This document shows positions 20,511 to 29,572 of a stretch of DNA of 64,000 nt, in pieces. Below the pieces are notes generated by a model. That model saw only the letters and a program-made list of their open reading frames with translations, made no database searches and had not been told where the DNA came from. How positions within the stretch are numbered: position 1 is the stretch's first letter; the number at the start of each line of letters is the position of its first letter. The stretch comes from Chrysophaeum taylorii (Eukaryota > Sar > Pelagophyceae > Pelagomonadales > Pelagomonadaceae). The position numbers and the translations under genes were made by a program. Location: NCBI GenBank assembly GCA_029834535.1, contig JAQMWT010000009.1, positions 310,001 to 374,000 on the forward strand, in the 5' to 3' direction.

Positions 20511-20513
20511 ACC
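20414..20513 (+). repeat. (AAAT)n microsatellite
   Basis: About 24 uninterrupted copies of the tetranucleotide AAAT/ATAA starting at the PEX19 stop codon region, so it would form the start of its 3' UTR. Confidence 0.95.
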
Positions 20514-20607
20514 ATAAATAATACCCTTGCTTCGATTCGGGAATCCCGGGGCAAAACTAAAGTAAAAAAAAATAAGGAGCGCTCGAGTGAGTACCAACAA
20601 ACCCATA

Positions 20608-23600
20608 ATGTTTGGAGGCATCTTCGGCGGGAAGGGGCTGAGCGCCCTCGGGAACGGGGACTACGAGGTGGGCGAGGAGGTGGTATCGGCGTATCAGAGG
20701 AGGGGGGGCGGCGAGCAGGAGCTCGCGTGCTGGCGGCTGTTCGATGCCCGGAAGCGCGGGGAGCGGCTGGGGGTGTCGATTCTGCGGCTCGAGCGGTCTG
20801 GAGACAAAAAGGAAAATCCGAAGAGCCCAAAAATGGAGAGCGCCGTCAAGTGCTGGCAGGCGACCAAGGTGCTGCGGATGCCCCACATCCTCAAGTTCGT
20901 GGACGGGGTGTGCGAGGAAGGCGGCGGGGAAATCGCGATCGCGACGGAGAGGGTTGTCCCGCTGAGCTCGTGGGTGGAGACGGAGCCCGACGAGAGAAAT
21001 TTGGCGTGGGGGGCGTACTGCGTGCTGCAGGCGCTCGCCTTTCTTCACGGGGCCGGCAAGTGCCACGGAAAGGTGACGCCAATGTCGGTGTTTGTGACGC
21101 CCGGCGGCGACTGGAAGCTCTGGGGTTTAGAGCTGTGCTCGAGCTTGCACCCCGGAGAGGACGACGCCGCCCTCGCGTTCTTTCGCGCCCACGAATCCCT
21201 CGTCGACGACGAATACCGGTCCCCCGAGCGCAAGCGTCGCGACTGGGAGGCGATGGCTACGGCAAAGGTTGGGTCGAGCGATTTGTGGGCGTTGGCGCGC
21301 GTCTTCCGAGTAGCCTATTCGCGCCGCGACGGCGGCGTTCCGAGGGAACTCGAAGTATGGACGCGACGCATGAGCAACGCCGACCCATCCAAGCGCCCGA
21401 CGGCCCAGCAGGTTTTGCGGGGGTGTCCCTTGTTCCGCCAGGCATTTTTGAAGGACCTGGTCGCACTCCAAGACCTATCCGCGACCTCACTCGCCGACCA
21501 GGCGACTTACTACGAGCGGCTGCGCGCGCAGACGCGGCGCGAGGTCGACGGCACCGAGACTAAGGGCGCCCTCGACGAAACATTGTGGCGCGGCGCCTGC
21601 GTCTACAAGTTGTTGCCGCGACTCGTCGCCTCCCTCGAGATCGCGCTCGCGCCGTCGTCGGATCACGCGACGCGCGTCTCGGTTGTCGCCTCGGCGCTCC
21701 CGCTCGTCGTTCAGGTCGTCGACATTCTCGAGGGCGACCAAAACGACGACGACGAGAAAAAGGCCGCTCTCGCTTCTATCACCACCGCCCTCGAGCCGAT
21801 TCTCGTCCTCAAGGACTCCAAGGTCCGCCTCGAGGCGTTGAAGCGCGTCGACAATCTCGAGCCCCTCTTGAGCCCCGACTTCGTCAACCGCAAGCTCTTC
21901 GACGCGCTCTTGCTCGGCTTTAGCGAGGACGACGACGACCACCGCCTCCTCACCCTCGTGGCGATGCTCGCGCTCTCCCCTAAACTCAACGATAAGAACA
22001 GGACCGACCGCCTCCTCCGCGTCGTCAAGCGCCTCGAGGCCGACCGCTCGCCCAAGATTCGAACCAACGTCGTCATCTTCTACGGCCGACTCGTCAAGGA
22101 CCTCTCCGACAACCTCAAGCTCAAGGTCGCCCTCCCGAGCTTCCTCAAGGCCCTCGAGGATAAGACCTCCTACGTCCGCCTCGCGGCGGTGCGCTCCCTC
22201 GGCGCGACGCGCAACCTCTACGCCCCCAACGTTGCCGCCTGCGCCGTCGTCCCCAAGCTCGGCCCCCTCCTGCTCGACCCGGCGCCCTCCGTCCGCGACG
22301 CCGCCTTTCCCTGCTTGGAGGCCTACCTCTCCATCGCACGCGCCGAGGCCGACAAGATGACCAAGCGCGAACAAGACAAGCGCAACGAGCAGCAAGCGGC
22401 GGCGGCGGCCAAGAAAGCAGCCGACGACCAGGCTCGCGACCACCACCCCTCGGAGCACGCCCCGACGCCCGCCCCCGAGCCCGAGCCATCGCTCGAGGCG
22501 ACGGCCTCCAGCTGGGCCTCGTGGGGCCTGGGTGCGCTCAACAAGGTCGTCTCCACCGCCGGCGCCGCCGTCGAGTCGGCCACCGCCGACCATCGAAAAC
22601 ACCAACAAAACCGAGGAGCGACCCCCGACGAGCCGCCCGCGTCTGCTACCACCACCACCACCACCACCACCACCACCAAGGGAAGCCCCATCGGCTTGAG
22701 TGGCGGCAGCGACGACCGAACCGAAGACCTCAAGAAGAACGACGCAAAGAAAACACCAAAGCTGGCAAAACTCCCTGCCGACCAAGGCTGGGGGGGCGAC
22801 GACGACGACGACGGCGGCTGGGGGGACGACGACGTCGACGACGCCAAAGTTGTCACCAATAAACAACAACAACAGCAGAAACCGGCGCCGAAGCAATCAC
22901 CGGCCATTCAACAACATGCGTCGGATGGCTGGGGCGACGACGACGACGGATGGGGCGACGCAAAGCCTGAAACGACGACGCCGGCAGGGTCCAATCTGGG
23001 TGCGAGCAAGAAGAAGCAAACAGCGGCCAAGCAACCAGCGAAGCAGCTTGATGGCTGGGGCGACGACGACGGATGGGGCGACGACGCAAAGCCGGTAGCG
23101 TCCAATTTGGGGGCACCCAAGAAGAAGCAAACAGCAGCCGAGCAACCAGCGAAGCAGCTGGATGGCTGGGGCGACGACGACGGATGGGGCGACGACGCAA
23201 AGCCGGTAGCGTCCAATTTGGGGGCACCCAAGAAGAAGCAAACAGCAGCCGAGCAACCAGCGAAGCAGCTGGATAGCTGGGGCGACGACGACGGATGGGG
23301 CGACGACGCAAAGCCGGTAGCGTCCAATTTGGGGGCACCCAAGAAGAAGCAAACAGCAGCCAAGCAACCAGCGAAACAGCTGGATGGCTGGGGCGACGAC
23401 GACGGATGGGGCGACGACGCAATACCCGAAACGAAACCTGTCGCGTCGTCCATGCTTGGAGCGAACAAGAAGAAGCAACCACCACCCGCAGCCAAGGAAC
23501 CAGCAAAGCAATCTGATGGTTGGGGTGATGACGATGGTTGGGATGACGAACCCGCAACGAAGCCTGTCGCGTCGTCCAAGCTTGGAGCGACCAAGAAAGC

Positions 23601-24273
23601 ACAACCACCGCCTAAACAACAACGAGCCATGTCTGACGGCTGGGGCGACGACGATGGGTGGGGCGACGAACCCGCCGCGCCGGCCGCATCCAAGCTCGGG
23701 GCCCCCGCGAAACAGCGACCAGCGCCTAAACAACCAGCCGGGCAGACTGATGGGTGGGGGGACGACGACGGCTGGGGCGACGAACCCGCCAAGCCTGCCG
23801 CTCCCGAGCCCGCACCCGCGAAGCCGGTTGCCGCGTCCAAGCCCGTGCCTGCCGCGAAGGCGCCTGCTGATGCTGGTAAGACGGAGCGGGAGCGCAAGCT
23901 GGCGGCGAAGCGAGCCGAGGCGGAGGCGCGACGCAAGGAACGCATGGCCAAGAAGCAGCAGGCCGTCGACGACGAATTCTTTAGCAACTTTGGCGCGCAT
24001 AAACCCACCGAAGCAAAGCCCGCCGAACCACCCAGACCTGCGCCCGCGCCGCCGCCCGTTCCGGCGAAGGCCCCGTCGCCCGCTCCGCCGAAGGCCACAC
24101 CACCGGCGAAAGCCCCATCGCCTGCTCCGGCCAACGCACCGGCAACGCTTTCGCTCAAATCAAAACAGTCGCGGGGCCGAGCTGCCCGCGCAAAAAAGGC
24201 CTCCGCTCCCGCGCCCGCGCCCGCAATACAAAAACTCGATGTCGACGACGGCGACGGTTGGGACGACTTCTGA
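20608..24273 (+). CDS. SCYL1-like pseudokinase with HEAT repeats and WGDDD-repeat tail
   Basis: A 1221-residue protein. Residues of about 10-280 form a protein-kinase fold lacking catalytic residues: the HRD motif reads CHGKVTP and the DFG region reads KLWGLELCS, as expected for SCY1/NTKL pseudokinases. Residues of about 300-590 are HEAT-like (LPSFLKALEDKTSYVRLAAV, RSLGATRNLYAP, FPCLEAYLSIARAE). The tail from about 700 holds about nine WGDDDGWGDD motifs separated by KKKQ-rich linkers, then a basic helix ERERKLAAKRAEAEARRKER (about 1090-1115) and a Pro/Ala linker, ending DDGDGWDDF. SCYL1 proteins act in COPI-dependent Golgi-ER traffic, and acidic WxxDW-type tail motifs are typical. Start at ATG 20608; the open frame reaches 20587 only through GTG. 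Confidence 0.85.
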   Translation: MFGGIFGGKGLSALGNGDYEVGEEVVSAYQRRGGGEQELACWRLFDARKRGERLGVSILRLERSGDKKENPKSPKMESAVKCWQATKVLRMPHILKFVDGVCEEGGGEIAIATERVVPLSSWVETEPDERNLAWGAYCVLQALAFLHGAGKCHGKVTPMSVFVTPGGDWKLWGLELCSSLHPGEDDAALAFFRAHESLVDDEYRSPERKRRDWEAMATAKVGSSDLWALARVFRVAYSRRDGGVPRELEVWTRRMSNADPSKRPTAQQVLRGCPLFRQAFLKDLVALQDLSATSLADQATYYERLRAQTRREVDGTETKGALDETLWRGACVYKLLPRLVASLEIALAPSSDHATRVSVVASALPLVVQVVDILEGDQNDDDEKKAALASITTALEPILVLKDSKVRLEALKRVDNLEPLLSPDFVNRKLFDALLLGFSEDDDDHRLLTLVAMLALSPKLNDKNRTDRLLRVVKRLEADRSPKIRTNVVIFYGRLVKDLSDNLKLKVALPSFLKALEDKTSYVRLAAVRSLGATRNLYAPNVAACAVVPKLGPLLLDPAPSVRDAAFPCLEAYLSIARAEADKMTKREQDKRNEQQAAAAAKKAADDQARDHHPSEHAPTPAPEPEPSLEATASSWASWGLGALNKVVSTAGAAVESATADHRKHQQNRGATPDEPPASATTTTTTTTTTKGSPIGLSGGSDDRTEDLKKNDAKKTPKLAKLPADQGWGGDDDDDGGWGDDDVDDAKVVTNKQQQQQKPAPKQSPAIQQHASDGWGDDDDGWGDAKPETTTPAGSNLGASKKKQTAAKQPAKQLDGWGDDDGWGDDAKPVASNLGAPKKKQTAAEQPAKQLDGWGDDDGWGDDAKPVASNLGAPKKKQTAAEQPAKQLDSWGDDDGWGDDAKPVASNLGAPKKKQTAAKQPAKQLDGWGDDDGWGDDAIPETKPVASSMLGANKKKQPPPAAKEPAKQSDGWGDDDGWDDEPATKPVASSKLGATKKAQPPPKQQRAMSDGWGDDDGWGDEPAAPAASKLGAPAKQRPAPKQPAGQTDGWGDDDGWGDEPAKPAAPEPAPAKPVAASKPVPAAKAPADAGKTERERKLAAKRAEAEARRKERMAKKQQAVDDEFFSNFGAHKPTEAKPAEPPRPAPAPPPVPAKAPSPAPPKATPPAKAPSPAPANAPATLSLKSKQSRGRAARAKKASAPAPAPAIQKLDVDDGDGWDDF
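23050..23450 (+). repeat. 111-bp coding tandem repeat
   Basis: At least three and a half near-identical 111-bp (37-codon) units starting at 23050, 23161, 23272 and 23383, each encoding DGWGDDDGWGDDAKPVASNL followed by GAPKKKQTAAEQPAKQL. More diverged units lie on both sides (22920-23800). Confidence 0.9.
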
Positions 24274-25342
24274 ACTTCGCCGCACAAGGGCCGTCATCCG
24301 TTTTGACGACAGCTATTTTCAAGTGCCACCCCCTCTTTTATCTTCTTTCTACGAATTGGTGCCTTGAGCATGCTTCCTACCACCGTCTACTCCTGGTCGA
24401 GCCGCCCGAGCGCGCGTACGCAGGTTCCAACCCCCTACGAATGCTGCCACCCTTCTCGTCAATGGAGGAGAGCTTACGATTTCGCACGCTTGCAGTTGGA
24501 TAGGGGCGCGCGTTCGCGATAAACGCGTGTTCTTGTTTGTCACGCGCTCTATTTTACATTATTAGTTGAGATATGAACTCTGCGTCGCCGCAACAAAGAG
24601 AGATTTGCCGTCTGCGTCACGCGATGGTCTTAGATGGCGGCGCTCCTACGAGCGACCATGGCGCTACCTTGCCGCGCCCGCATGGGACCTGAAGCATTCA
24701 GGCGGGAGGTTTTTTGAGGGTCGTCGGAAGGTGTGGTCGAAGAGACGTGCGGCGCGTCGAATCTCTGGGCGCCAAACGGGAGATGAACAAATGCGGCCGA
24801 GCCGTCGCCGCCGCGAAGGCAAAGGGTGACGCTCGCTCGCGCAGCTGCGGCTCGAGCCGTCCTGGCGATTATTGAACTCTGGCCTCGGTTGCGACTAGCC
24901 GGCGGCACCGACGCCTCGACAACGCCGAACTACACGTCGAAGCGGCGGCGTGTGGCGACGGACGTCCGATTGCATGGTCTCGCGCGCTTCCGCGAGACGC
25001 TCGAGGTCAAGGTTCGCGGCTCCGTTTCGACAAACAGCTTCTCCTTCTTCGGACGCCTGCTCCTACTCGAGGCGAGACGTCGACCGGACTGGCCAACCGC
25101 AGCCCGAGGCCAGGTCTCCGGCGCTGGCGACGAGAGCCCGACCGAGATCGAGGTTGTTTTGGGGTTACTTCCACAAAAATGAGTAGTGTCCTTATTAAAT
25201 GGACTCTTTCATATCGTCCAAGAACACACACAGAGAAAGGACTCTTCTATACAGCAGTACTTCGGTATTCAATTTCAAGCGCGTTTTGTTGACATAAAAA
25301 TTTGGTTTCTTCACGACCGAAGTGCAGCCGGCTAGTACTAGG
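24274..25342. other. Intergenic stretch of about 1.07 kb
   Basis: Frames at 24566-24829 and 24826-25182 are open with G/C-rich third positions, but the second has no ATG and neither matches a known family. They could be exons or a relic. No RNA gene or repeat is seen. Confidence 0.4.
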
Positions 25343-26122
25343 ATGGTATCAGCCCGGGCCGTCGGGGACGCGACGAACGTAGTAGTTCTCGTGTTGACAG
25401 TGGCGTACGCAGTAGCTACGGTAGCTCACGGCGCCGGGTTGTGGAACCTCACGGCGTTTGGCGAGCACTGGGCCGCCGATGGGTTTTGCCTGTCGTTCAA
25501 AGATACCAAATATCACACGCACCTCCTCTGCTTCTACGGGGACACGTTGTTCGCGGTCGTGACCTGGGCATTGACGCGAAAATCGTCGCGACCAGAGCTT
25601 CGCGTCGTCAAGCTCAACAGTCCGTCTTGTTTCTTTCACGGAATTTTGCACTTGTTCCTTTGGTTCGGAGGAACGAAAGGAAGCGCAGGACTCGGCGGCG
25701 CTCCTGCCCTGGCGCTGCGCTTCTTGTTTTGGGTCTCGTTTCTTTTCGGCATTCCGACGCCCTTCGACGCGAAAGTAAACGTATTTCAGGCCATAGTTCA
25801 CGCGTTCGCGGCGATCGTCGTGCCGCCGGTATTGCGCTTCACCTACGTCAATACGGTTTTGTTTCTCAATATCAACGTCGCCTCGCTTTTGAGTGGACTT
25901 GAGGGCGAACGCGACATCTTCTACGCCCTCTCGGCGACCATCATATCCGCTCCGATCATGATGGCCACGTGGGCTGAGCCGCTCCTCTGCGACAGTTGGC
26001 TTGTCAACTGGGGCGGCCACATTCTCTTCGACTTTACCATCCCTACTACCACCCTCATCTACCTCGCGACCGCCTCCCGTCTGCCCCCCCGCAAGCGTAA
26101 CCTCGTCGAAAAGGAAGCCTAG
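25343..26122 (+). CDS. Multi-pass membrane protein, tandem paralog A
   Basis: A 259-residue protein with about seven hydrophobic segments, starting MVSARAVGDATNVVVLVLTV; the start was fixed by alignment with the paralog at 26875 (MVSPRTVGDATNMVVLVSAA). Conserved polar blocks between the two are WAADGFCLSFK, HTHLLCFYG, PTPF, YALS, WAEPLLCD and NWGGHILFD, so several His, Cys and Asp residues in or near the membrane are kept. About 55% of residues agree by eye. The family is not recognised; a channel, transporter or membrane enzyme cannot be told apart. The C-terminus is basic (PPRKRN), suggesting a cytosolic tail. Confidence 0.8.
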   Translation: MVSARAVGDATNVVVLVLTVAYAVATVAHGAGLWNLTAFGEHWAADGFCLSFKDTKYHTHLLCFYGDTLFAVVTWALTRKSSRPELRVVKLNSPSCFFHGILHLFLWFGGTKGSAGLGGAPALALRFLFWVSFLFGIPTPFDAKVNVFQAIVHAFAAIVVPPVLRFTYVNTVLFLNINVASLLSGLEGERDIFYALSATIISAPIMMATWAEPLLCDSWLVNWGGHILFDFTIPTTTLIYLATASRLPPRKRNLVEKEA

Positions 26123-26336
26123 CCTCGGCCGGACAGTCTATATACTGTCCCCCTCGCGCAGCGTGAATCAAGGACTTGTTGTTTTTTAATAGCAGCCGAG
26201 AAAAAATTGATTTAGATAGGGCACTATGATAGCCATCGTGGGGCGATGGTCTCTCCTTGCTGCGCGAGAGGCGCCGTTCGTCCGCAGCCCCTAGACTCTA
26301 CCGCCGCGACGACGACGAAGTAATTTTGTAATAAAA

Positions 26337-26582
26337 ATGCGGCCGTGCTTGCCTACTGGAGGTCCGACCGACATCGCCGACCCGCCCTATAGACCGGAGC
26401 AACCGGCCCAGAAGCGCCCCTGCTGGTTCGTTGCTCTCCTAAGGACTCTTATGCTTATGGGCTTGTTCCTCGTCCTATTCTTGCGCCCGCCTCTCGAAGG
26501 CCTGTTTTTTTCGTTGTGGCTTTTGCTGTTTCTATGTGCGCCTCTTCTTGCGCGTTATTATTATCATAATCTGTTGTTATAA
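26337..26582 (+). CDS. Possible small membrane protein
   Basis: An 81-residue frame from ATG 26337 with a polar, Pro-rich start (TDIADPPYRPEQPAQKRP) and two adjoining hydrophobic stretches (FVALLRTLMLMGLFLVLFL and GLFFSLWLLLFLCAPLL). The codon pattern suits coding at the start. It lies between the two paralogs; no family recognised. It may be a relic. Confidence 0.35.
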   Translation: MRPCLPTGGPTDIADPPYRPEQPAQKRPCWFVALLRTLMLMGLFLVLFLRPPLEGLFFSLWLLLFLCAPLLARYYYHNLLL

Positions 26583-26874
26583 GGAGGAAGGACTGACGGA
26601 GGTTCCCGATATAGACACCCGCTAACATAGACGACGACGACGACGACTGGACACGACCCACAGATTTAACGCTCCTGTGTTCTGAACAACGCACAGACAA
26701 CAACCAACAAACGACGCGCGATTCGAGAACTCCTGAGTGAGAATTCCCAGAACCGAAGAAGATGCTCAACCACTTTATTTTGTCAATTTTACAATCCATA
26801 AAAAGTAAAGCAGGAGTCTGTGGGCGACGCAAAAAAAATTTGCCATAATCTTGTGCTGTTGACGCCCATAGAAT

Positions 26875-27666
26875 ATGGTGTCTCCTCGCACAGTGGGTGA
26901 CGCGACGAACATGGTTGTGCTCGTTTCGGCGGCGACGTATGCTACGGCGACGGTCGGGCATAGCGCCGGTTTGTGGCAGCTCAAGGCGTTTGGCGAGAAC
27001 TGGGCGGCCGACGGGTTCTGTTTATCGTTCAAGGAAACCAACTTTCACACGCACCTCCTCTGCTTTTACGGGAGCGCGGTCTTCTCTATGTTGCTGTGGG
27101 CGCTGACGCGAAACTCATCTAGGCCGGAGATCCGCATCGTACGAGACAGCATCGGGTCGTGTTTCCTGCACGGCCTCGGGCACGCCGGGCTGTGGTTCCA
27201 GGGGACAAAAGATGGCACTGCGACCCCGCCGATGGTCAAAGGGGTCCGTGGCATTGCATTGATCTACGTGTTCTGGGCTACCTTTTTTTTTGGGGGTGTT
27301 CCGACGCCCTTTGAGTCGAGAGGGAACCTCGTTCAGGCCTTTGTCCACACCGTCGTGCTCTTCGGCGTCTTGCCGCCGTTTTTGGCGTTTACCTACGTCA
27401 GCACGGTCTTGTTCTTCAATATCACCGTGGCGACGCTTATTAATGGGCTCGATGGCCAGCACGACATCTACTACGCCCTCTCGTCGATGCTCATGACGGC
27501 TCCGGTCATGATTGCCGCGTGGGCCGAGCCCCTCCTCTGTGACACTTGGCTCATTAACTGGGGCGGTCACATCCTCTTCGACTACGCAATCCCCATCTCC
27601 AACCTCCTCTACCTCCTCGTCGCGTCACAGCACCCTCCCCGGAAACTCACCGATAAGGCAGCCTAG
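26875..27666 (+). CDS. Multi-pass membrane protein, tandem paralog B
   Basis: A 263-residue paralog of the gene at 25343, same orientation, 752 bp downstream. The shared blocks are WAADGFCLSFK, HTHLLCFYG, SCFLHG (in A: SCFFHG), PTPF, FTYVSTVLFFNI, YYALSS, WAEPLLCD, NWGGHILFD and a C-terminal PPRK. About seven membrane segments. The conserved HTHLLC and GGHILFD motifs could be functional sites. The duplication is old enough for clear divergence, but both copies are intact. Function unknown. Confidence 0.8.
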   Translation: MVSPRTVGDATNMVVLVSAATYATATVGHSAGLWQLKAFGENWAADGFCLSFKETNFHTHLLCFYGSAVFSMLLWALTRNSSRPEIRIVRDSIGSCFLHGLGHAGLWFQGTKDGTATPPMVKGVRGIALIYVFWATFFFGGVPTPFESRGNLVQAFVHTVVLFGVLPPFLAFTYVSTVLFFNITVATLINGLDGQHDIYYALSSMLMTAPVMIAAWAEPLLCDTWLINWGGHILFDYAIPISNLLYLLVASQHPPRKLTDKAA

Positions 27667-27947
27667 CCTCGCCTAGCCAAGCCAAGCCAAGCTATAGAAC
27701 CCTTATAAGAACCACGGCTGTAGGCAGGCGACGTCGTCGAGCTTTTTCGTCTTGGCAGCGGCGGCGGCGGCGGCGGCGTTAGTTTCTTCCTTGAGTGCGT
27801 CCTCGCGACTACTACCGTATTTGTGTTTTTACCGTCCGTTTGATAATAGATCCCGGGCTGGCCGGTTAGCACCCGGAAAGTCCGCGCTGGGATTGGGTTC
27901 GCGCGGTTGGGCAGAACGCGACGGACAGGTCGATTGTTCGTGGACCA

Positions 27948-28148
27948 ACACGTTTGCGGCCTGCGACGCTTTTGCACGACATCGCACGAGACCGCGCGCA
28001 GTGGCGGTCCGTCATCAACGAGTCCTCGTCCCTCGCCTCAGCCCCAACTGCGTGATTTTCCTCCGTGATTCCGGATCGGCTCCTGCCTGTCCGGCCTGGC
28101 TCCCATGCTCGGGAGAGGTCTGAAAGTAGTTAGTTTAGTTAGTTTAAT
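27948..28148 (+). repeat. Dispersed hairpin-ended repeat, long copy
   Basis: About 200 bp, matching 47164-47348 over nearly its whole length with small changes (CGGCCTGCGACGCTTTTG, GCGCGCAGTGGCGGTCCG, CCCCAACTGCGTGATTTT), ending in the hairpin GGCCTGGCTCCCATGCTCGG, GAGAGGTCTGAA and a tail of TAGTTAGTTTAGTTAGTTTA. It may be a SINE-like retroposon; no clear pol III A/B boxes were found. Confidence 0.6.
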
Positions 28149-28180
28149 AATAGTTGGAGATTTCAACAACAGCACACACG

Positions 28181-29572
28181 ATGCGGCTTGTGTTGGCATT
28201 GGTTGGGGGGCTGCTAGGAGGGGGCGGCAATGAGTTGTTCGATGCGGTGGTCCAGAGCGAACTGGCGGTGGAGGCGCGGAGTGTGCTGTCTCATGCGGGC
28301 GAGATCGAAGGTGGCGTAGTGAGCGGGGACGGGTCGAGCGTCGCGATCGTGGTGGATCCGACGTGCGAGTACTTGGGGCAGCTGTTTGTGGAGGAGCTCG
28401 AGGCGCGGGGCGTGCGCACCGTGAGCGTGCTGAGCGATTACATGGCCGCGGGGCTCGCCGGGCAATTCGGGTCGACACCGCCGGCGGAGCTCGTCGCGCC
28501 GGCCGCGGGCGAAGAGGCGGAATGGTGGGAGCGGACGTGCCAGATGCCGTTGTTGGGCGCGGTCTCAGAGAGCGACGCCGGCATTGCGACGGCCGAGCGG
28601 CTCGCGAGCGCGCTCGGCGCTCGATTCGCGAACGACGTGTCTCCGAGGAGGCGACACAAGTGGTTGCTTCACGAGACGTTGCGTCGCGCGGGTCTCCCCG
28701 CGTGCGCGCAGCGGCTGTGCGCGACTGGCGACGAGGTTCGCGATATGGAGTTACCGGTGGTCGTCAAGCCCGCGAGGGGCGTCGCGAGCGACGGCGTGAG
28801 CGTGTGTCATACGGTCTCGGAAGCGGTCGCGGCCGTCGAGGCGCTGCGAGGCGCCGAGAGGTACGGCGGCGGCTCGAACGAGCGGGTCCTCGTCCAGTCG
28901 CTCCTTGTTGGCGACGAGTACGCGGTCGATACGTGCTCGCGAGCGGGAGACCACAAGGTTGTGGCCGTCTGGAAGTACGACAAGAGGCCAACCAACGGCG
29001 CGCCGCGCGTGTATTATTGCAGCGAGCTCGCGTCGTCGTTCGGAGCGCTCGAGGCGGCCGTCGTTGCGGCCCTCGACGCGACGGGTCACACCGACGGGCC
29101 CACGCACACGGAGGTGATCGTCACGGACACCCAGGGCCCGACGATCGTCGAGATAAACGCGAGGTTTCACAATCAAAAATTTGTCCCGCTGGCCGAGCGA
29201 TGCCTCGGGATAACGCAAATTCAAGCGGCGGCCGCCGCGATGCTCGAGGACGACGACGCCTGGCGACGCGTCCCGGCCTCTCCGACGCTAGCATGCGCGG
29301 GGAGACTGGTTCATTTGGTTTCCTGCGTGGAGGGTCCCCTTCGCGCGTTAAACGGGGATCTCTGGCGCGAGCTCTCGAGCTTGCCGACGTTCGTCGAGGG
29401 CACCCTCTATGCGACCGAGCCCGGCGCGCAGGTCCGACGAACGGTCGACATCAACACCGACGCTGGCTGGATCCTCCTCGCCGGGGACCGCGACCAGGTT
29501 GACGCCGACTACCGCCGGATTATCCGCGACCAGCACCACCTCTTCGTAATCTACGAACCGCCCCAGGGTTAA
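28181..29572 (+). CDS. ATP-grasp domain protein with N-terminal signal-like segment
   Basis: A 463-residue protein. After a hydrophobic start (MRLVLALVGGLLGGGG), residues of about 45-160 form a pre-ATP-grasp Rossmann-like part (SVAIVVDPTCEYLGQLFVEE). The ATP-grasp fold follows: RRRHKWLLHETLRRAGLP (about 162-179), ELPVVVKPARGVASDGVSVC (strand with the ATP-binding Lys and Gly loop), VLVQSLLVGDEYAVDTC, VVAVWKYDK and the metal-binding end THTEVIVTDTQGPTIVEINA. ATP-grasp enzymes join a carboxylate to an amine or thiol through an acyl-phosphate; GDEYAVD and EINAR are the usual metal ligands. It resembles carboxylate-amine ligases of the BL00235/LysX-like group; the substrate is unknown. Start at ATG 28181. 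Its stop overlaps that of the convergent hydrolase. Confidence 0.8.
   Translation: MRLVLALVGGLLGGGGNELFDAVVQSELAVEARSVLSHAGEIEGGVVSGDGSSVAIVVDPTCEYLGQLFVEELEARGVRTVSVLSDYMAAGLAGQFGSTPPAELVAPAAGEEAEWWERTCQMPLLGAVSESDAGIATAERLASALGARFANDVSPRRRHKWLLHETLRRAGLPACAQRLCATGDEVRDMELPVVVKPARGVASDGVSVCHTVSEAVAAVEALRGAERYGGGSNERVLVQSLLVGDEYAVDTCSRAGDHKVVAVWKYDKRPTNGAPRVYYCSELASSFGALEAAVVAALDATGHTDGPTHTEVIVTDTQGPTIVEINARFHNQKFVPLAERCLGITQIQAAAAAMLEDDDAWRRVPASPTLACAGRLVHLVSCVEGPLRALNGDLWRELSSLPTFVEGTLYATEPGAQVRRTVDINTDAGWILLAGDRDQVDADYRRIIRDQHHLFVIYEPPQG

Noticed and set aside
24826-25182. 118-codon open frame with coding-like base use
   Set aside because: No ATG anywhere in the frame and no recognisable motif. 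It could only be an exon of an unproven spliced gene.
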